Part shown: in pieces, positions 35,501 to 43,622 of the stretch
Layout of the letters: each line of letters begins with the position of its first letter
Numbering within the stretch: the first letter of the stretch is position 1
NCBI RefSeq assembly: GCF_001907975.1
Contig: NZ_CP017834.1
Location: 2,191,338 to 2,255,337, forward strand
Length of the DNA stretch: 64,000 nucleotides
From: Silvanigrella aquatica
GTDB taxonomy: Bacteria > Bdellovibrionota_B > Oligoflexia > Silvanigrellales > Silvanigrellaceae
Direction of reading: 5' to 3'
Program-made: the position numbers and the translations under genes
Notes under the pieces: generated by a model
What the model was told of the DNA's origin: nothing
Databases searched by the model: none
Seen by the model: only the letters and a program-made list of their open reading frames with translations

Positions 35501-35922
35501 AAAACAATATTGTCCCATATGATGAATTGGGATTCAGAATATACCTGATTAATCCTGATATGTATGAGCTTCCAGATGGAACAAAAGTACCAGCTCCAAA
35601 CATGAAAATACTACAAGACGAAGTCTTTAAAATTCTTTGCGATAAACCATTTAGATTAACTGGAAATGAACTTCATTTTATTAGAAAATATATGCATATG
35701 ACTCAACAAAAATTTTCTGAGCTTTTAAATCTTTCAAATCATTCAATTGTTTCTCAATGGGAAAACAAAGATGATGCGGTGTGCGGAATGGATTATAATA
35801 CTGAGGTTTTGCTGAGGCTTTCAATGGAAGTTTATATATCAAATACAATTTCAGCAGAAAAACTTGTTAAATTAAAAAATATGCCTAATCGTTCTGAACC
35901 TATTTATGTTAGGGCAGCTTAA
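35497..35922 (+). CDS. HTH antitoxin partner (MqsA/HigA-like)
   Basis: The C-terminal two thirds (residues about 50-115) form an XRE-type helix-turn-helix: LTGNELHFIRKYMHMTQQKFSELLNLSNHSIVSQWENKDD. The N-terminal 45 residues are a short beta-rich segment, without the CxxC zinc pairs of true MqsA. It begins within the last codons of the toxin gene. Antitoxins of this kind bind the toxin and repress their own promoter. The island downstream contains intron and IS debris, a usual location for TA pairs. Confidence 0.78.
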   Translation: MKNNIVPYDELGFRIYLINPDMYELPDGTKVPAPNMKILQDEVFKILCDKPFRLTGNELHFIRKYMHMTQQKFSELLNLSNHSIVSQWENKDDAVCGMDYNTEVLLRLSMEVYISNTISAEKLVKLKNMPNRSEPIYVRAA

Positions 35923-36180
35923 TTATAGCAATCCGCCTTTGAATATTAGATTTCTAGCTTCCTTATCTTGCGAAGTTTTATCCATGAAATGCTCCTCTAC
36001 TCGCAATCTAATCATCCCATAGAGATTTTGCTGATAATAGCTAAGACAGAATCTATGGAAAAAAATTTTGACTTGCATGTGGGATATGACAAGTTACTCC
36101 AAAATACACAGTCTCTTTTCATCATAGCTTAAATATAGTTGTCACAAGTCCAAATATTTAATTGTGGATCGTCTACTAGG

Positions 36181-36220
36181 TGGGTGAGTAAACCAGGGGA
36201 ATTGCACCCCTAGTTTCTCT
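36181..36220 (-). other. Group II intron domain VI
   Basis: On the minus strand the sequence following domain V, ACTAGGGGTGCAATTCCCCT, folds into a short GGGG...CCCC hairpin with a bulged A, flanked by AGAGAAAC and GTTTACTC, which pair. This is the branch-point domain VI layout of bacterial group II introns. The intron 3' end should lie just beyond, near 36170-36185; the exact junction was not resolved. Confidence 0.65.
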
Positions 36221-36222
36221 CA

Positions 36223-36256
36223 GAACCGTACGTGAATCTCTCGATTCATACGGCTC
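36223..36256 (-). other. Group II intron domain V
   Basis: Minus-strand GAGCCGTATGAATCGAGA continues into GATTCACGTACGGTTC, forming the 34-nt hairpin typical of domain V, the catalytic centre of group II introns: GAGCCGTA pairs with TACGGTTC, GAATC pairs with GATTC, and a GAGA tetraloop closes it. The match to bacterial domain V is close, so the RNA part is better preserved than the protein part. Confidence 0.85.
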
Positions 36257-36325
36257 TTATTGTTCAGTCATTAATTAAATTCCTTTAGCGTTTTTCCAAT
36301 GCTCAAATAATATAGAATTTTGCTT

Positions 36326-36975
36326 TTACATTCTTCTAATTAAATCTCTTGCTCTGGAATAACTTCTATTTAATTTCTTGAATTTTCTTCTTGCCCATCT
36401 TACGAGAGCAAAATTAACTGCACGAGAAATAGCATGAATTGCTAAAGAACCATGAAATTTACAGTAATAGTTAAGCCATCCACGTAACACTGGATTAATT
36501 GAGTGTGTTTCTTTAAAGCTTTCATGAGCAATTCATGATTCATATTATCAAAGAAACCCTTAATATCCAGATCTATAACCCAATCAAATTTCCAGCATCT
36601 TTCACGAGTTTTACCAAATGCATCTAATGCTGATTTATTTGGTCTGTAGCCATAAGAGTCAGGATGAAAAATAGCTTCAATTTGCGGTTCAAGCTTCTTC
36701 TTCACAGTCGTTTGGGCAATTCTATCAGCAACTGTAGGGATTCCTAAAGTGCGTTTTCCTCCATCTTTCTTTGGTATTTCTACTTTTCGAACAGGCGGCG
36801 GAAAGTAACTTCCCGACGACATGCGATTCCAGAGCTTGTACAAATTGTCTTTGAGATTTGCTTCAAAGTCTTCTATAGATTGTTTATCAATACCATGTGC
36901 TCCATGATTTTCTTTTACATTTCTCCATGCCTCCCATACAGTTGATTTAAAATAAAAATGGATTTTTAAATTCAT
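36326..36975 (-). pseudogene. Group II intron reverse transcriptase/maturase remnant
   Basis: From about residue 13 the frame shows RT domains: EAWRNVKENHGAHGIDKQSIEDFE (RT-0/1), RKVEIPKKDGGKRTLGIPTVADRIAQTTVKKKLEPQIEAIFHPDSYGYRP and WVIDLDIKGFFDNMNHELLMKALKKHT. Homology then breaks off; a different frame resumes with GWLNYYCKFHGSLAIHAISRAVNFALVRWARRKFKKLNRS to a stop at 36326, the standard C-terminus of LtrA-type maturases. The RT active-site YxDD segment and thumb region between are deleted, so the protein is dead. The 5' side is cut by an IS630 fragment. Confidence 0.85.
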
Positions 36976-36984
36976 GGATGCGCA

Positions 36985-37374
36985 ATTAATATAGAAACAG
37001 GAAAAAGGTATGGATTAGTGTTACCAAGTTTAAATAGCAAAAACATGCAATTATTTTTAGAATTTTTTTCAATATTTGTAAGAATAAATGAACAAGTATT
37101 ATTAATTTTTGATGGCTCGAGAGCTCATAATAGTAATCAAATTATTATTCCTAAAAATATTACTTTGCATTTTCTACCGCCTTATAGTCCTCAACTTAAT
37201 CCAATAGAGCGGGTTTGGCTTTTTTTAAAAAGAAATTACCTATCATTTAAATTATATGAAAAAATTGAAGAAATTATTCAAGCAGGAGCTAATTCTTGGA
37301 ATCATTTAACTGATGAACTTATTAAATCCATTGATTTTTCTAAACTTGAAAAAGTCGATGAGGTAGAAACTTAA
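36985..37374 (+). pseudogene. IS630-family transposase, C-terminal fragment
   Basis: The frame reads INIETGKRYGLVLPSLNSKN, then LLIFDGSRAHNSNQ and ITLHFLPPYSPQLNPIERVWLFLKRNYLS: the DDE_3 catalytic region of IS630/Tc1-like transposases (second Asp in IFDGSRAHNS, Glu in NPIERVW). The N-terminal half with the HTH and first Asp is missing; upstream sequence directly abuts the intron RT remnant on the other strand. No terminal inverted repeats were identified. Confidence 0.82.
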
Positions 37375-37513
37375 TGGACGGCATATTATATTTTTTTTTT
37401 TAAATAATTATAATAAAAGCCATGTTTTTGACGAAATATTTTTTGACAATAACTTATTATTCATATTCAATTGTTATTGATACTTTTATAAAAAATATTT
37501 TAGGAGATCTAAA

Positions 37514-37951
37514 ATGACCGTTAGTAAAACTTTGATTGCTAAAGTAACATATACTTTGGTAATATTATCTCTTCCATTAGCAGCTAATGCTTTTCAAATT
37601 ATTGGACTGGGAGGAAAATGTCTCGATGTCAATGGTGGACAAACGCATAATGGAACTCCTGTTACTATGTGGGACTGTCATGGTGGTTCGAATCAACAGT
37701 GGCATATTGAAAATGGCAGAATAACTGGCATTGGAGGATTATGTCTTGATGTTAGCTATGGTCATGGCTCTCCTGTCCAAGTTTGGGACTGTAATAATAC
37801 TCCTCCTCAGCAATGGACTTATAATATTGATGGTTCTCTAAGAGCTATGGGAAAATGCCTTGATGTATTTAATTTTAGCACATTAAATGGTACTCCTGTT
37901 CAAATGTCGAACTGTACCAACAACCAGAATCAAAAATGGCGGTTTTGGTAA
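37514..37951 (+). CDS. Secreted single-domain ricin-B-type (beta-trefoil) lectin
   Basis: A signal peptide (1-26, ending ANA) is followed by one complete beta-trefoil of about 118 residues with three subdomains, each with the Q-x-W motif (NQQWHI, PQQWTY, NQKWRF) and a KCLDV/LCLDV start; the six Cys (two per subdomain) would form three disulfides. Such lectins bind galactose-type or other glycans. It is not fused to an enzyme, so it may act alone or as a host or prey adhesin. AGGAG precedes the ATG. Position immediately beside mobile-element debris suggests acquisition by transfer. Confidence 0.88.
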   Translation: MTVSKTLIAKVTYTLVILSLPLAANAFQIIGLGGKCLDVNGGQTHNGTPVTMWDCHGGSNQQWHIENGRITGIGGLCLDVSYGHGSPVQVWDCNNTPPQQWTYNIDGSLRAMGKCLDVFNFSTLNGTPVQMSNCTNNQNQKWRFW

Positions 37952-38054
37952 GTTACAATTAGTACTAATTAAAAGTTTTATGTTCCTAGACATTTGAAAA
38001 ATGCATTTTGAAGCCCTTTATTAAAATTAATAGCAAAGATTTTCCTCAAAAGTG

Positions 38055-38081
38055 ACCCATTTAAATTAGATTTAAATGGGT
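38055..38081. repeat. Perfect 12-bp inverted repeat
   Basis: ACCCATTTAAAT-TAG-ATTTAAATGGGT, three-base loop, 104 bases after the lectin stop. There is no T-run on either side, so it is not a standard terminator; it could be a Rho-dependent end, an mRNA-stabilising hairpin or an element end. Confidence 0.6.
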
Positions 38082-38215
38082 GATATGAAATTCTGAATAC
38101 TAAGGGGTTATTTGCAAAAATACCCAAGATTGTATACCAAGTGAGACTTATTATTCAAAATAGAAGGTATCTTTGTTTTTGATAAGTGAAAAAACCAAAA
38201 ATTCGAATAGTTTGA

Positions 38216-38554
38216 GAATGCAGTTTAATTAAGTATGACAACTCTCAATTTCACTTTGCAAACCGATTTGGGACAATTCCAGAAGCTTATAAATGGCTAA
38301 AAATCATTGCAAAAAAATTTAACGAAACAGATGAGCTTATAAAATTTGCATTACTTTATTGAAATAAACAATCTATATCAAGACTCATAGCACATGCAAT
38401 AGGCTGGTATTGTTTAAGTAAAAATAAGAATAACCAAGTGTTTAGAGTGGTGGGAGACAAATTATTAATTATTGAATTAAATATATTAAAACTCCTTTTC
38501 TTAGGTGAAAGGTATCTACTACAAAGTGGCGTCAAGATCAAAGATTACCAATAA
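38216..38554 (+). pseudogene. Decayed coding frame, identity unknown
   Basis: One frame reads for 112 codons with a single internal TGA at 38360: YDNSQFHFANRFGTIPEAYK, then KIIAKKFNETDELIKFALLY, stop, NKQSISRLIAHAIGWYCLSK and onward to VKIKDYQ. It has no start codon with a ribosome site. The composition looks protein-like (balanced Lys/Leu/Trp/Tyr) and it may be a fragment of a transposase or phage gene, but I do not recognise it. The rest of the 37952-38700 gap holds the inverted repeat at 38055 and otherwise nothing visible. Confidence 0.35.
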
Positions 38555-38700
38555 TAACTATATTAAAAAAATTGACAACTTTAATTTAATTTTATATATT
38601 GAAGTTATAAAAAGCATTTTATTTATTTAAAATATATCTGATTGATATTTTTAATAACCTAATCTCCCTATACCTTTTATAAAAAATTAGGATAATTAAA

Positions 38701-39102
38701 ATGAAACTCAATTTTTTTTTAAAATTTTTTTTGTTTTTAATTTTAATCTTTAATAAAAATATTTTTGCTGATGAAGCATATGTTTTTTGTTCAGATAAAG
38801 ATAGAAATTGGGAGTGGTTAAAAATCAATGACGAATATATTAAAGTAAGTGGATTTTGGCTTGAAGAGCATTTAAACGAAAATTTTTCAATATTCATTTT
38901 TAAATTAGAGAATTCAGAATCTGAAATTCAAAATCTTCAAAAAAAATGTATTAATAATTTTGGAGAGCAATTTATTTATCCACAACCTTCAATTACTTTT
39001 TCTCATAAATGGGGTGTATTTTATTTAGAATCAGAAAAGAAAATTATTGGAAATTTTTCACTTTCCCTTTATTATTTTCCTTTTACACGTTCACGATATT
39101 AA
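38701..39102 (+). CDS. Small exported protein, unknown function
   Basis: A Phe/Leu-rich signal peptide (1-24, ending IFA) is followed by a 109-residue mature domain with two Cys (in YVFCSDKD and LQKKCINNF) that could form one disulfide, rich in aromatic residues (WEWLKI, GFWLEE, HKWGVFYLE). No domain is recognised. TTAGGATAATTAAA precedes the ATG. The very low GC matches the surrounding accessory region. Confidence 0.6.
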   Translation: MKLNFFLKFFLFLILIFNKNIFADEAYVFCSDKDRNWEWLKINDEYIKVSGFWLEEHLNENFSIFIFKLENSESEIQNLQKKCINNFGEQFIYPQPSITFSHKWGVFYLESEKKIIGNFSLSLYYFPFTRSRY

Positions 39103-39147
39103 ATAATGGAATCGATTGCCGAATAGAATAACATTAATCATAATAAT

Positions 39148-39585
39148 TTATTTCATAAATTTTGAATTTGTATCTTCTTCATCGCACATAAGACCATAAG
39201 CACCAAAGCGACAATTTACCCCGCATTTTATTTTGTCAACATGGCGAAAACAAGTATACATTTGTCTTGAAGAACATGCCGATATTAAACCGCTTTGTTC
39301 ACAATTGTAACCACAAATAACACCTTTAATAGATTCGATACACATTTCATCTTGATGCTTTTTACAATCAGCTCCAAATAAATTTTTCTTACAGTCATAT
39401 CCACAAACTTTTTTACCATTAAAATCGATACACTCTACTTTTTTATTTTTTGCCGAGTCTCCACTTTCGTGTACTAAAACTTCAACACCACAAAAAACAC
39501 CTTTGTCATTTTTAACACAAGTTTCTCTGGCAAAACTTATATTTGAAAAAATAAGGAAATAGCAAATAAAGACGATATATTTCAT
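39148..39585 (-). CDS. Small secreted cysteine-rich repeat protein
   Basis: Signal peptide (1-19). The mature 126 residues hold four short modules of the type C-x(8-9)-C-G-(Y/V)-(D/N)-C-(K/E/R)-x(5-7)-C: GVFCGVEV, KKVCGYDCKKNLFGADC, GVICGYNCEQSGLISAC and KIKCGVNCRFGAYGLMC. Similar small Cys-rich exported proteins occur in deltaproteobacterial-type genomes without a known role. The even Cys number suggests full disulfide bonding. The AT-rich gene stands alone between convergent and divergent neighbours. Confidence 0.6.
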   Translation of the reverse strand: MKYIVFICYFLIFSNISFARETCVKNDKGVFCGVEVLVHESGDSAKNKKVECIDFNGKKVCGYDCKKNLFGADCKKHQDEMCIESIKGVICGYNCEQSGLISACSSRQMYTCFRHVDKIKCGVNCRFGAYGLMCDEEDTNSKFMK

Positions 39586-39616
39586 TTTTTGTAACCTTAA
39601 TATTAAAAAAATTTAA

Positions 39617-40261
39617 TTAAATAACAGCTTTATTTTCTACCACTTTTACTTCATTCAAGTTTGCATTAAAATTTTCTTTTGATTGCAAACACTTATTTTG
39701 AAGAGATAATGCCGCAACACTTTGTGGATCGAGAGTTAAAGCGATTGTAATTTGTTCCAACGCAGATTCATAATCTTGCAACTCAAAATACAAACGCGCG
39801 AGTTCAAGAAAATATTCAATGGAACGATATTGTGCAATTGCTTTTTTGAGTTCTTCTTCTGCTTCGGTAAAACGCCTCACAGAAAGATAAAATAAAGACA
39901 TATCATAATGTTTTTGAGCAAGAAGCACGCCCTCTCGTTTACAAGCCTCAGCAAATCGCGATGCCGCTTCATCATAAAATCCTAAATCACTTAAAATAAT
40001 AGAGGCATTAAATTGCGCTTCAATATAATTTGGATCGGCCATAACGGCTCTATCAAAAAAGCGTAAAGACTCGGGGAGATCTCCTCTCATAAGGTACAAT
40101 ATTCCCATTTCATTAAGCCAATCTGGTTTTTCGCCAAGTTGTTGGATTTGAACTAATCCAATATTTTCAGCTAAATAAAAATCTCCTGCAAATAGAGCCG
40201 CTCGAAAGTCATTCAAAGAGTTTTGCACAAAATTTCTCCTATCAAATGATGAACAAATCAT
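39617..40261 (-). CDS. TPR-repeat protein
   Basis: A cytoplasmic protein of 214 aa made of four to five tetratricopeptide-like repeats (PDWLNEMGILYLMRGDLPESLRFFDRAVMADPNYIEAQFNASIILSDLGFYDEAASRFAEA, YFLELARLYFELQDYESALEQITIALTLDPQSVAAL). These build a superhelical protein-binding scaffold. No signal peptide or enzyme domain. It is divergent from purA. Partner unknown. Confidence 0.82.
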   Translation of the reverse strand: MICSSFDRRNFVQNSLNDFRAALFAGDFYLAENIGLVQIQQLGEKPDWLNEMGILYLMRGDLPESLRFFDRAVMADPNYIEAQFNASIILSDLGFYDEAASRFAEACKREGVLLAQKHYDMSLFYLSVRRFTEAEEELKKAIAQYRSIEYFLELARLYFELQDYESALEQITIALTLDPQSVAALSLQNKCLQSKENFNANLNEVKVVENKAVI

Positions 40262-40306
40262 ACCTTAAAATGTTGAAGAATAAAAATGGATGTGTGAGAG
40301 TTGCGC

Positions 40307-40322
40307 GAACAGAATACTGTTC
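40307..40322. promoter_or_regulatory. Inverted repeat upstream of purA
   Basis: GAACAG-AATA-CTGTTC, a perfect 6-bp palindrome with four-base spacer in the 128-base divergent region between the TPR gene and purA, 67 bases from the purA start. It has the shape of a dimeric repressor site. It is not a canonical LexA box of any class I recall. Confidence 0.35.
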
Positions 40323-40389
40323 TTAATTCAATTTGCTATGACCCGCATCAAAATTAGTGGGTGTAATTTAATTTACTTGGGAGAAAAGA

Positions 40390-41649
40390 ATGAAACTACA
40401 ACATGGGGCAGCCACACTTGTCCTTGGAGTCCAATATGGTGACGAAGGAAAAGGGAAGCTTGTCGATGTTCTAGCAGAACAAGCAGACCTTGTATGCCGC
40501 GTGCAAGGGGGCAACAATGCGGGTCATACTATATGGGTGAACGGTGAAAAAATTGTAACCCAACTTCTTCCCTCTGGAATTTTAAGAGAAAACTGCGAAA
40601 TAGGAATTGGTGCTGGAGTTGTTGTTGATCCCTTAGTGCTCAGAGATGAACTGAAAAAAGTAAAAGCCCAAGGCTATGACATCACACCTGAAAGACTGCA
40701 TATTGACTATAGAGCCAGCGTCATTCTCCCCTATCATAAAAATCTCGATATGAAACGTGAATTGGAACGATCCAAAAGCACGACTAAAATTGGCACCACA
40801 GGCAGAGGCATTGGACCTACTTATGCAAGCCGCGCCTACAGAGAAGGTCCTCGCATTGCGGAAATTGCAAACCCCGATAATTTTAGAGCATGGTTAAAAT
40901 CTCAACCGCATTTAATGGATGGTCTCGATCAAAAATTAATGGACGAATTTCTTGAAACATCAGAACAACTCCGTCCTTATATGAAAGATCTGGCCATGAT
41001 TGCGAACAATAGAATGGCACAAGGCGGACGACTTCTTCTCGAAGGAGCACAAGGAGCTATGCTCGATGTGAGCTTTGGAACTTATCCTTTTGTGACTTCA
41101 AGTAATCTCGTTTCCGGTTCTTGTGCTGGAGGACTAGGCATACCACCTTGGAAAATCACAAATATTGTGGGTGTGATAAAGGCTTATTCCACACGCGTAG
41201 GCAATGGTCCTTATCCTGCCGAACTTTTTGGAGACTTTGCCGATGAATTGCGCAAACGTGGCAACGAATTTGGCACAAATACAGGTCGTCCGCGCTCCGT
41301 AGGTTGGCTCGATTTAGTGGCACTCCGTTACCTTTCTAAAATAAATGGCTTAACAGGACTTGCTATTATGAAAGCAGATGTTCTTGCTGGCATTGAGAAT
41401 ATTGGTATCATTACTTCCTATCGCGACAAACGCACACAAGCGGAAATGACAGGTTATCCGATGACTCAAGCGGCATGGGAAAATGTGGAGCCTGTAGTGG
41501 AATTTGTACAAGGCTGGGATGCTGTATCTTCGGGCACAACATTAAATAAAGAATATCAAGCCTTTGTTAAGAAAGTGGAAGAATTTATAGATGTTCCCAG
41601 TATTTATATTTCTACTGGCGCTGAAAGAAGTGAAGGGATTTGGATGTAA
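40390..41649 (+). CDS. purA: Adenylosuccinate synthetase
   Basis: First step from IMP to AMP: IMP, aspartate and GTP give adenylosuccinate. The P-loop-like GVQYGDEGKGKLVD is at residues 11-24, NAGHT at about 44, TTGRGIGPTYASRAYREG (IMP loop) at about 137-154, LEGAQGAMLD at about 218, and GNEFGTNTGRPRSVGWLD near 297. Length 419 aa is close to the E. coli 432. GGGAGAAAAG precedes the ATG. Confidence 0.96.
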   Translation: MKLQHGAATLVLGVQYGDEGKGKLVDVLAEQADLVCRVQGGNNAGHTIWVNGEKIVTQLLPSGILRENCEIGIGAGVVVDPLVLRDELKKVKAQGYDITPERLHIDYRASVILPYHKNLDMKRELERSKSTTKIGTTGRGIGPTYASRAYREGPRIAEIANPDNFRAWLKSQPHLMDGLDQKLMDEFLETSEQLRPYMKDLAMIANNRMAQGGRLLLEGAQGAMLDVSFGTYPFVTSSNLVSGSCAGGLGIPPWKITNIVGVIKAYSTRVGNGPYPAELFGDFADELRKRGNEFGTNTGRPRSVGWLDLVALRYLSKINGLTGLAIMKADVLAGIENIGIITSYRDKRTQAEMTGYPMTQAAWENVEPVVEFVQGWDAVSSGTTLNKEYQAFVKKVEEFIDVPSIYISTGAERSEGIWM

Positions 41650-41770
41650 GTAGGCAATGAGGAACCCTTGATATTGCAATTGATATTCAGTAGAGTACAA
41701 TATTAAATGTAATTTTACAATTATAGCAAAAATACTTTTGCTATAATTTTTATTTTTGGAGATTTCAATC

Positions 41771-43039
41771 ATGACACTTCAAGGAAATGCTCTCATTATA
41801 CAATCTGGTGGCCCTACCGCTGTTATCAATCAATCCCTGGCCGGAATCATGGCAGCAAGCCGCGATTATCCCGATAAAATTCATAATGTTTATGGAGCAT
41901 ACCACGGTCTTCATGGCGTTCTCTATGAAAATCTTCTTGACCTCTCTTGTGAGGAAAGCAGCGTGTGGAGAACCATTGCTGTTTCACCAGGTGCCGCTTT
42001 AGGTTCGGCACGGATCAAACCCAGACATAGCGATCTTGATCGTATTTTTGAAGTATTCACCGCACATAAAATTAAATTTGTTTTTTATAATGGGGGTAAT
42101 GATTCCGCCGAAGCAGCACAACTTATTCGCGAAGAAGCCAATCGCCGCCACTATGAAGTCCGCATTCTGCATATTCCAAAAACAATTGATAACGACCTCA
42201 TGGTTACAAATCACTGCCCCGGTTACGGTAGCGTAGCCAAAGTCGTTTCACACATTATTGCAGGAGATGACTTAGATAATCGTAGCTTTTTTAATAGCGT
42301 TAAAATTAATGTCGTTATGGGACGTCATGCAGGCTGGATTGCAGCTGCAACGGCAATTGCTAAAAAAGGTCATATTGACATTGAAGATGATGATGAAGTC
42401 GGACCTCACCTTATTTACTTACCTGAAGTCGAATTCAACGAGAAAAAGTTTTTAGGCGATGTACAAAAAACCTACAATCGCATTGGTCGTGCTACCATCG
42501 TGGTTGCCGAAGGAATTGCCGATCAATTAAGCGAAGACAAATTCGCGGGTGAAGTAGATGAATTTGGCAATGCTCTATTGTCAAGTTCTGGAAAATTAGG
42601 TGATTACTTATCTAACTTAATCAAAAAGAATCTCGTGTATAATTCAGCCTTTGGCAAACTCAGATGCCGTGCCGACACATTAGGTTATTTGCAAAGATCA
42701 TTAGCAGGGATGTCCTCACCAACAGATCAGGCAGATGCTTTTTTAGTGGGTTCCATGGGCGTTCATTACATGATGAAGGGAGAGAGTGATAAAATGGTTA
42801 CTTTAGTACGCATCCCCGGAGAGCATTATAAATGCGAAACATCATTATGTGATTTAAAATTAGTAGCACAAAAAACCAAACTCATGCCACGCAGCATGAT
42901 TAATAAAGAAGAAAATGGCGTCACCGAAGAGTTTTATCAATATGCTTTACCATTAGCGGGTTCTGTACCTGAAATTCATGCTTTAAAACCACAGCATCTT
43001 AAGAAAAAACTCATGGATTATATCCGTCCTGAAAAATAG
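41771..43039 (+). CDS. pfp: Pyrophosphate-type 6-phosphofructokinase
   Basis: A cytoplasmic glycolytic PFK of 422 aa. IIQSGGPTAVINQSL, FYNGGNDSAE (with Asp in the second position where ATP enzymes carry GGDGS) and PKTIDNDL mark the PPi-dependent/group-II PFK clade, reversible with pyrophosphate as phosphoryl donor. MGRHAGWIAAATAIA and VAEGI follow. GGAG lies nine bases before ATG 41771, so the in-frame TTG at 41756 is not used. The donor assignment is motif-based. pgk and tpiA lie at the far end of the window. Confidence 0.88.
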   Translation: MTLQGNALIIQSGGPTAVINQSLAGIMAASRDYPDKIHNVYGAYHGLHGVLYENLLDLSCEESSVWRTIAVSPGAALGSARIKPRHSDLDRIFEVFTAHKIKFVFYNGGNDSAEAAQLIREEANRRHYEVRILHIPKTIDNDLMVTNHCPGYGSVAKVVSHIIAGDDLDNRSFFNSVKINVVMGRHAGWIAAATAIAKKGHIDIEDDDEVGPHLIYLPEVEFNEKKFLGDVQKTYNRIGRATIVVAEGIADQLSEDKFAGEVDEFGNALLSSSGKLGDYLSNLIKKNLVYNSAFGKLRCRADTLGYLQRSLAGMSSPTDQADAFLVGSMGVHYMMKGESDKMVTLVRIPGEHYKCETSLCDLKLVAQKTKLMPRSMINKEENGVTEEFYQYALPLAGSVPEIHALKPQHLKKKLMDYIRPEK

Positions 43040-43060
43040 TGATAATAAAGAAAAATAACA

Positions 43061-43077
43061 TTTAGACTTAGTCTAAA
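43061..43077. promoter_or_regulatory. 7-1-7 palindrome upstream of dps (Fur/PerR-like operator candidate)
   Basis: TTAGACT-T-AGTCTAA (43062-43076), extended by T and A on each side, has the 7-1-7 geometry of Fur-superfamily boxes, and five of seven bases in each arm match the PerR consensus TTATAATNATTATAA. It lies 79 bases before the dps start. PerR control of dps is well known in Firmicutes; here it is an inference. A second hairpin at 43116-43139 (GAAGCAGCTGA/TCAGCTTCTTC) sits in the leader just before the ribosome site. Confidence 0.45.
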
Positions 43078-43154
43078 AAACTGGCTTCACTTCGATCTTT
43101 ATGGTATGCTTTCTAGAAGCAGCTGATTTCAGCTTCTTCCAGAAAGGACATATA

Positions 43155-43622
43155 ATGAAAACAAACATTGGAATGACCAAAGCAGAGAGCTCAAAAGTAG
43201 TTGAAATTCTTTCCCACTATCTTGCCGATTCCTATTATCTTTATATTAAAACCCATAACTTCCATTGGAACGTAACAGGAATGTATTTCCAAAATCTGCA
43301 TAAATTGTTTGATGAACAATACAGCGCCTTATTTGAGAGCCTCGATCAAATTGCAGAGCGTATACGCTCTTTAGGTGAATTTGTTCCTGCTACATTTGCA
43401 CAATTAAAAGAACTCACTTGCCTTAAAGAAACAAAAGACATTCCTAAAGACAGAGAAATGATCAAAATGTTACTTGAAGATCATGAAACGATCATTCGTA
43501 ATTTGCGTACCTGGATTGAAGAAGTCGACGAAGCGGGCGATGCAGGTACCAGCGATTTCCTAACAGCGCGTATTGAAGAACATGAAAAAATAGCTTGGAT
43601 GCTCAGAAGTCATTTTGATTAA
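43155..43622 (+). CDS. dps: Dps-type ferritin-like DNA-protection protein
   Basis: The 155-residue protein forms dodecamers that store iron with hydrogen peroxide and shield DNA. The inter-subunit ferroxidase residues are in KTHNFHWNVTGMYFQNLHKLFDEQY (H and W positions) and LDQIAERIRSLGEF; the helical bundle ends with EEHEKIAWMLRSHFD. ATG 43155 is chosen because AAAGGA precedes it by six bases; an in-frame upstream start would add 18 non-conserved residues. The short N-terminus has only one Lys, so DNA binding may be weak. Confidence 0.93.
   Translation: MKTNIGMTKAESSKVVEILSHYLADSYYLYIKTHNFHWNVTGMYFQNLHKLFDEQYSALFESLDQIAERIRSLGEFVPATFAQLKELTCLKETKDIPKDREMIKMLLEDHETIIRNLRTWIEEVDEAGDAGTSDFLTARIEEHEKIAWMLRSHFD

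Noticed and set aside
35923-36180. A 20-codon minus-strand frame starting MDKTSQDKEARN after a GAGGAG
   Set aside because: It has a good ribosome site but ends after 20 codons beside the intron; it may be a truncated gene start but nothing supports a product.
40307-40322. LexA/SOS box upstream of purA
   Set aside because: GAAC-N8-GTTC does not fit the CTGT-N8-ACAG, GAAC-N4-GTTC or GTTC-N7-GTTC classes, and no SOS gene is adjacent.
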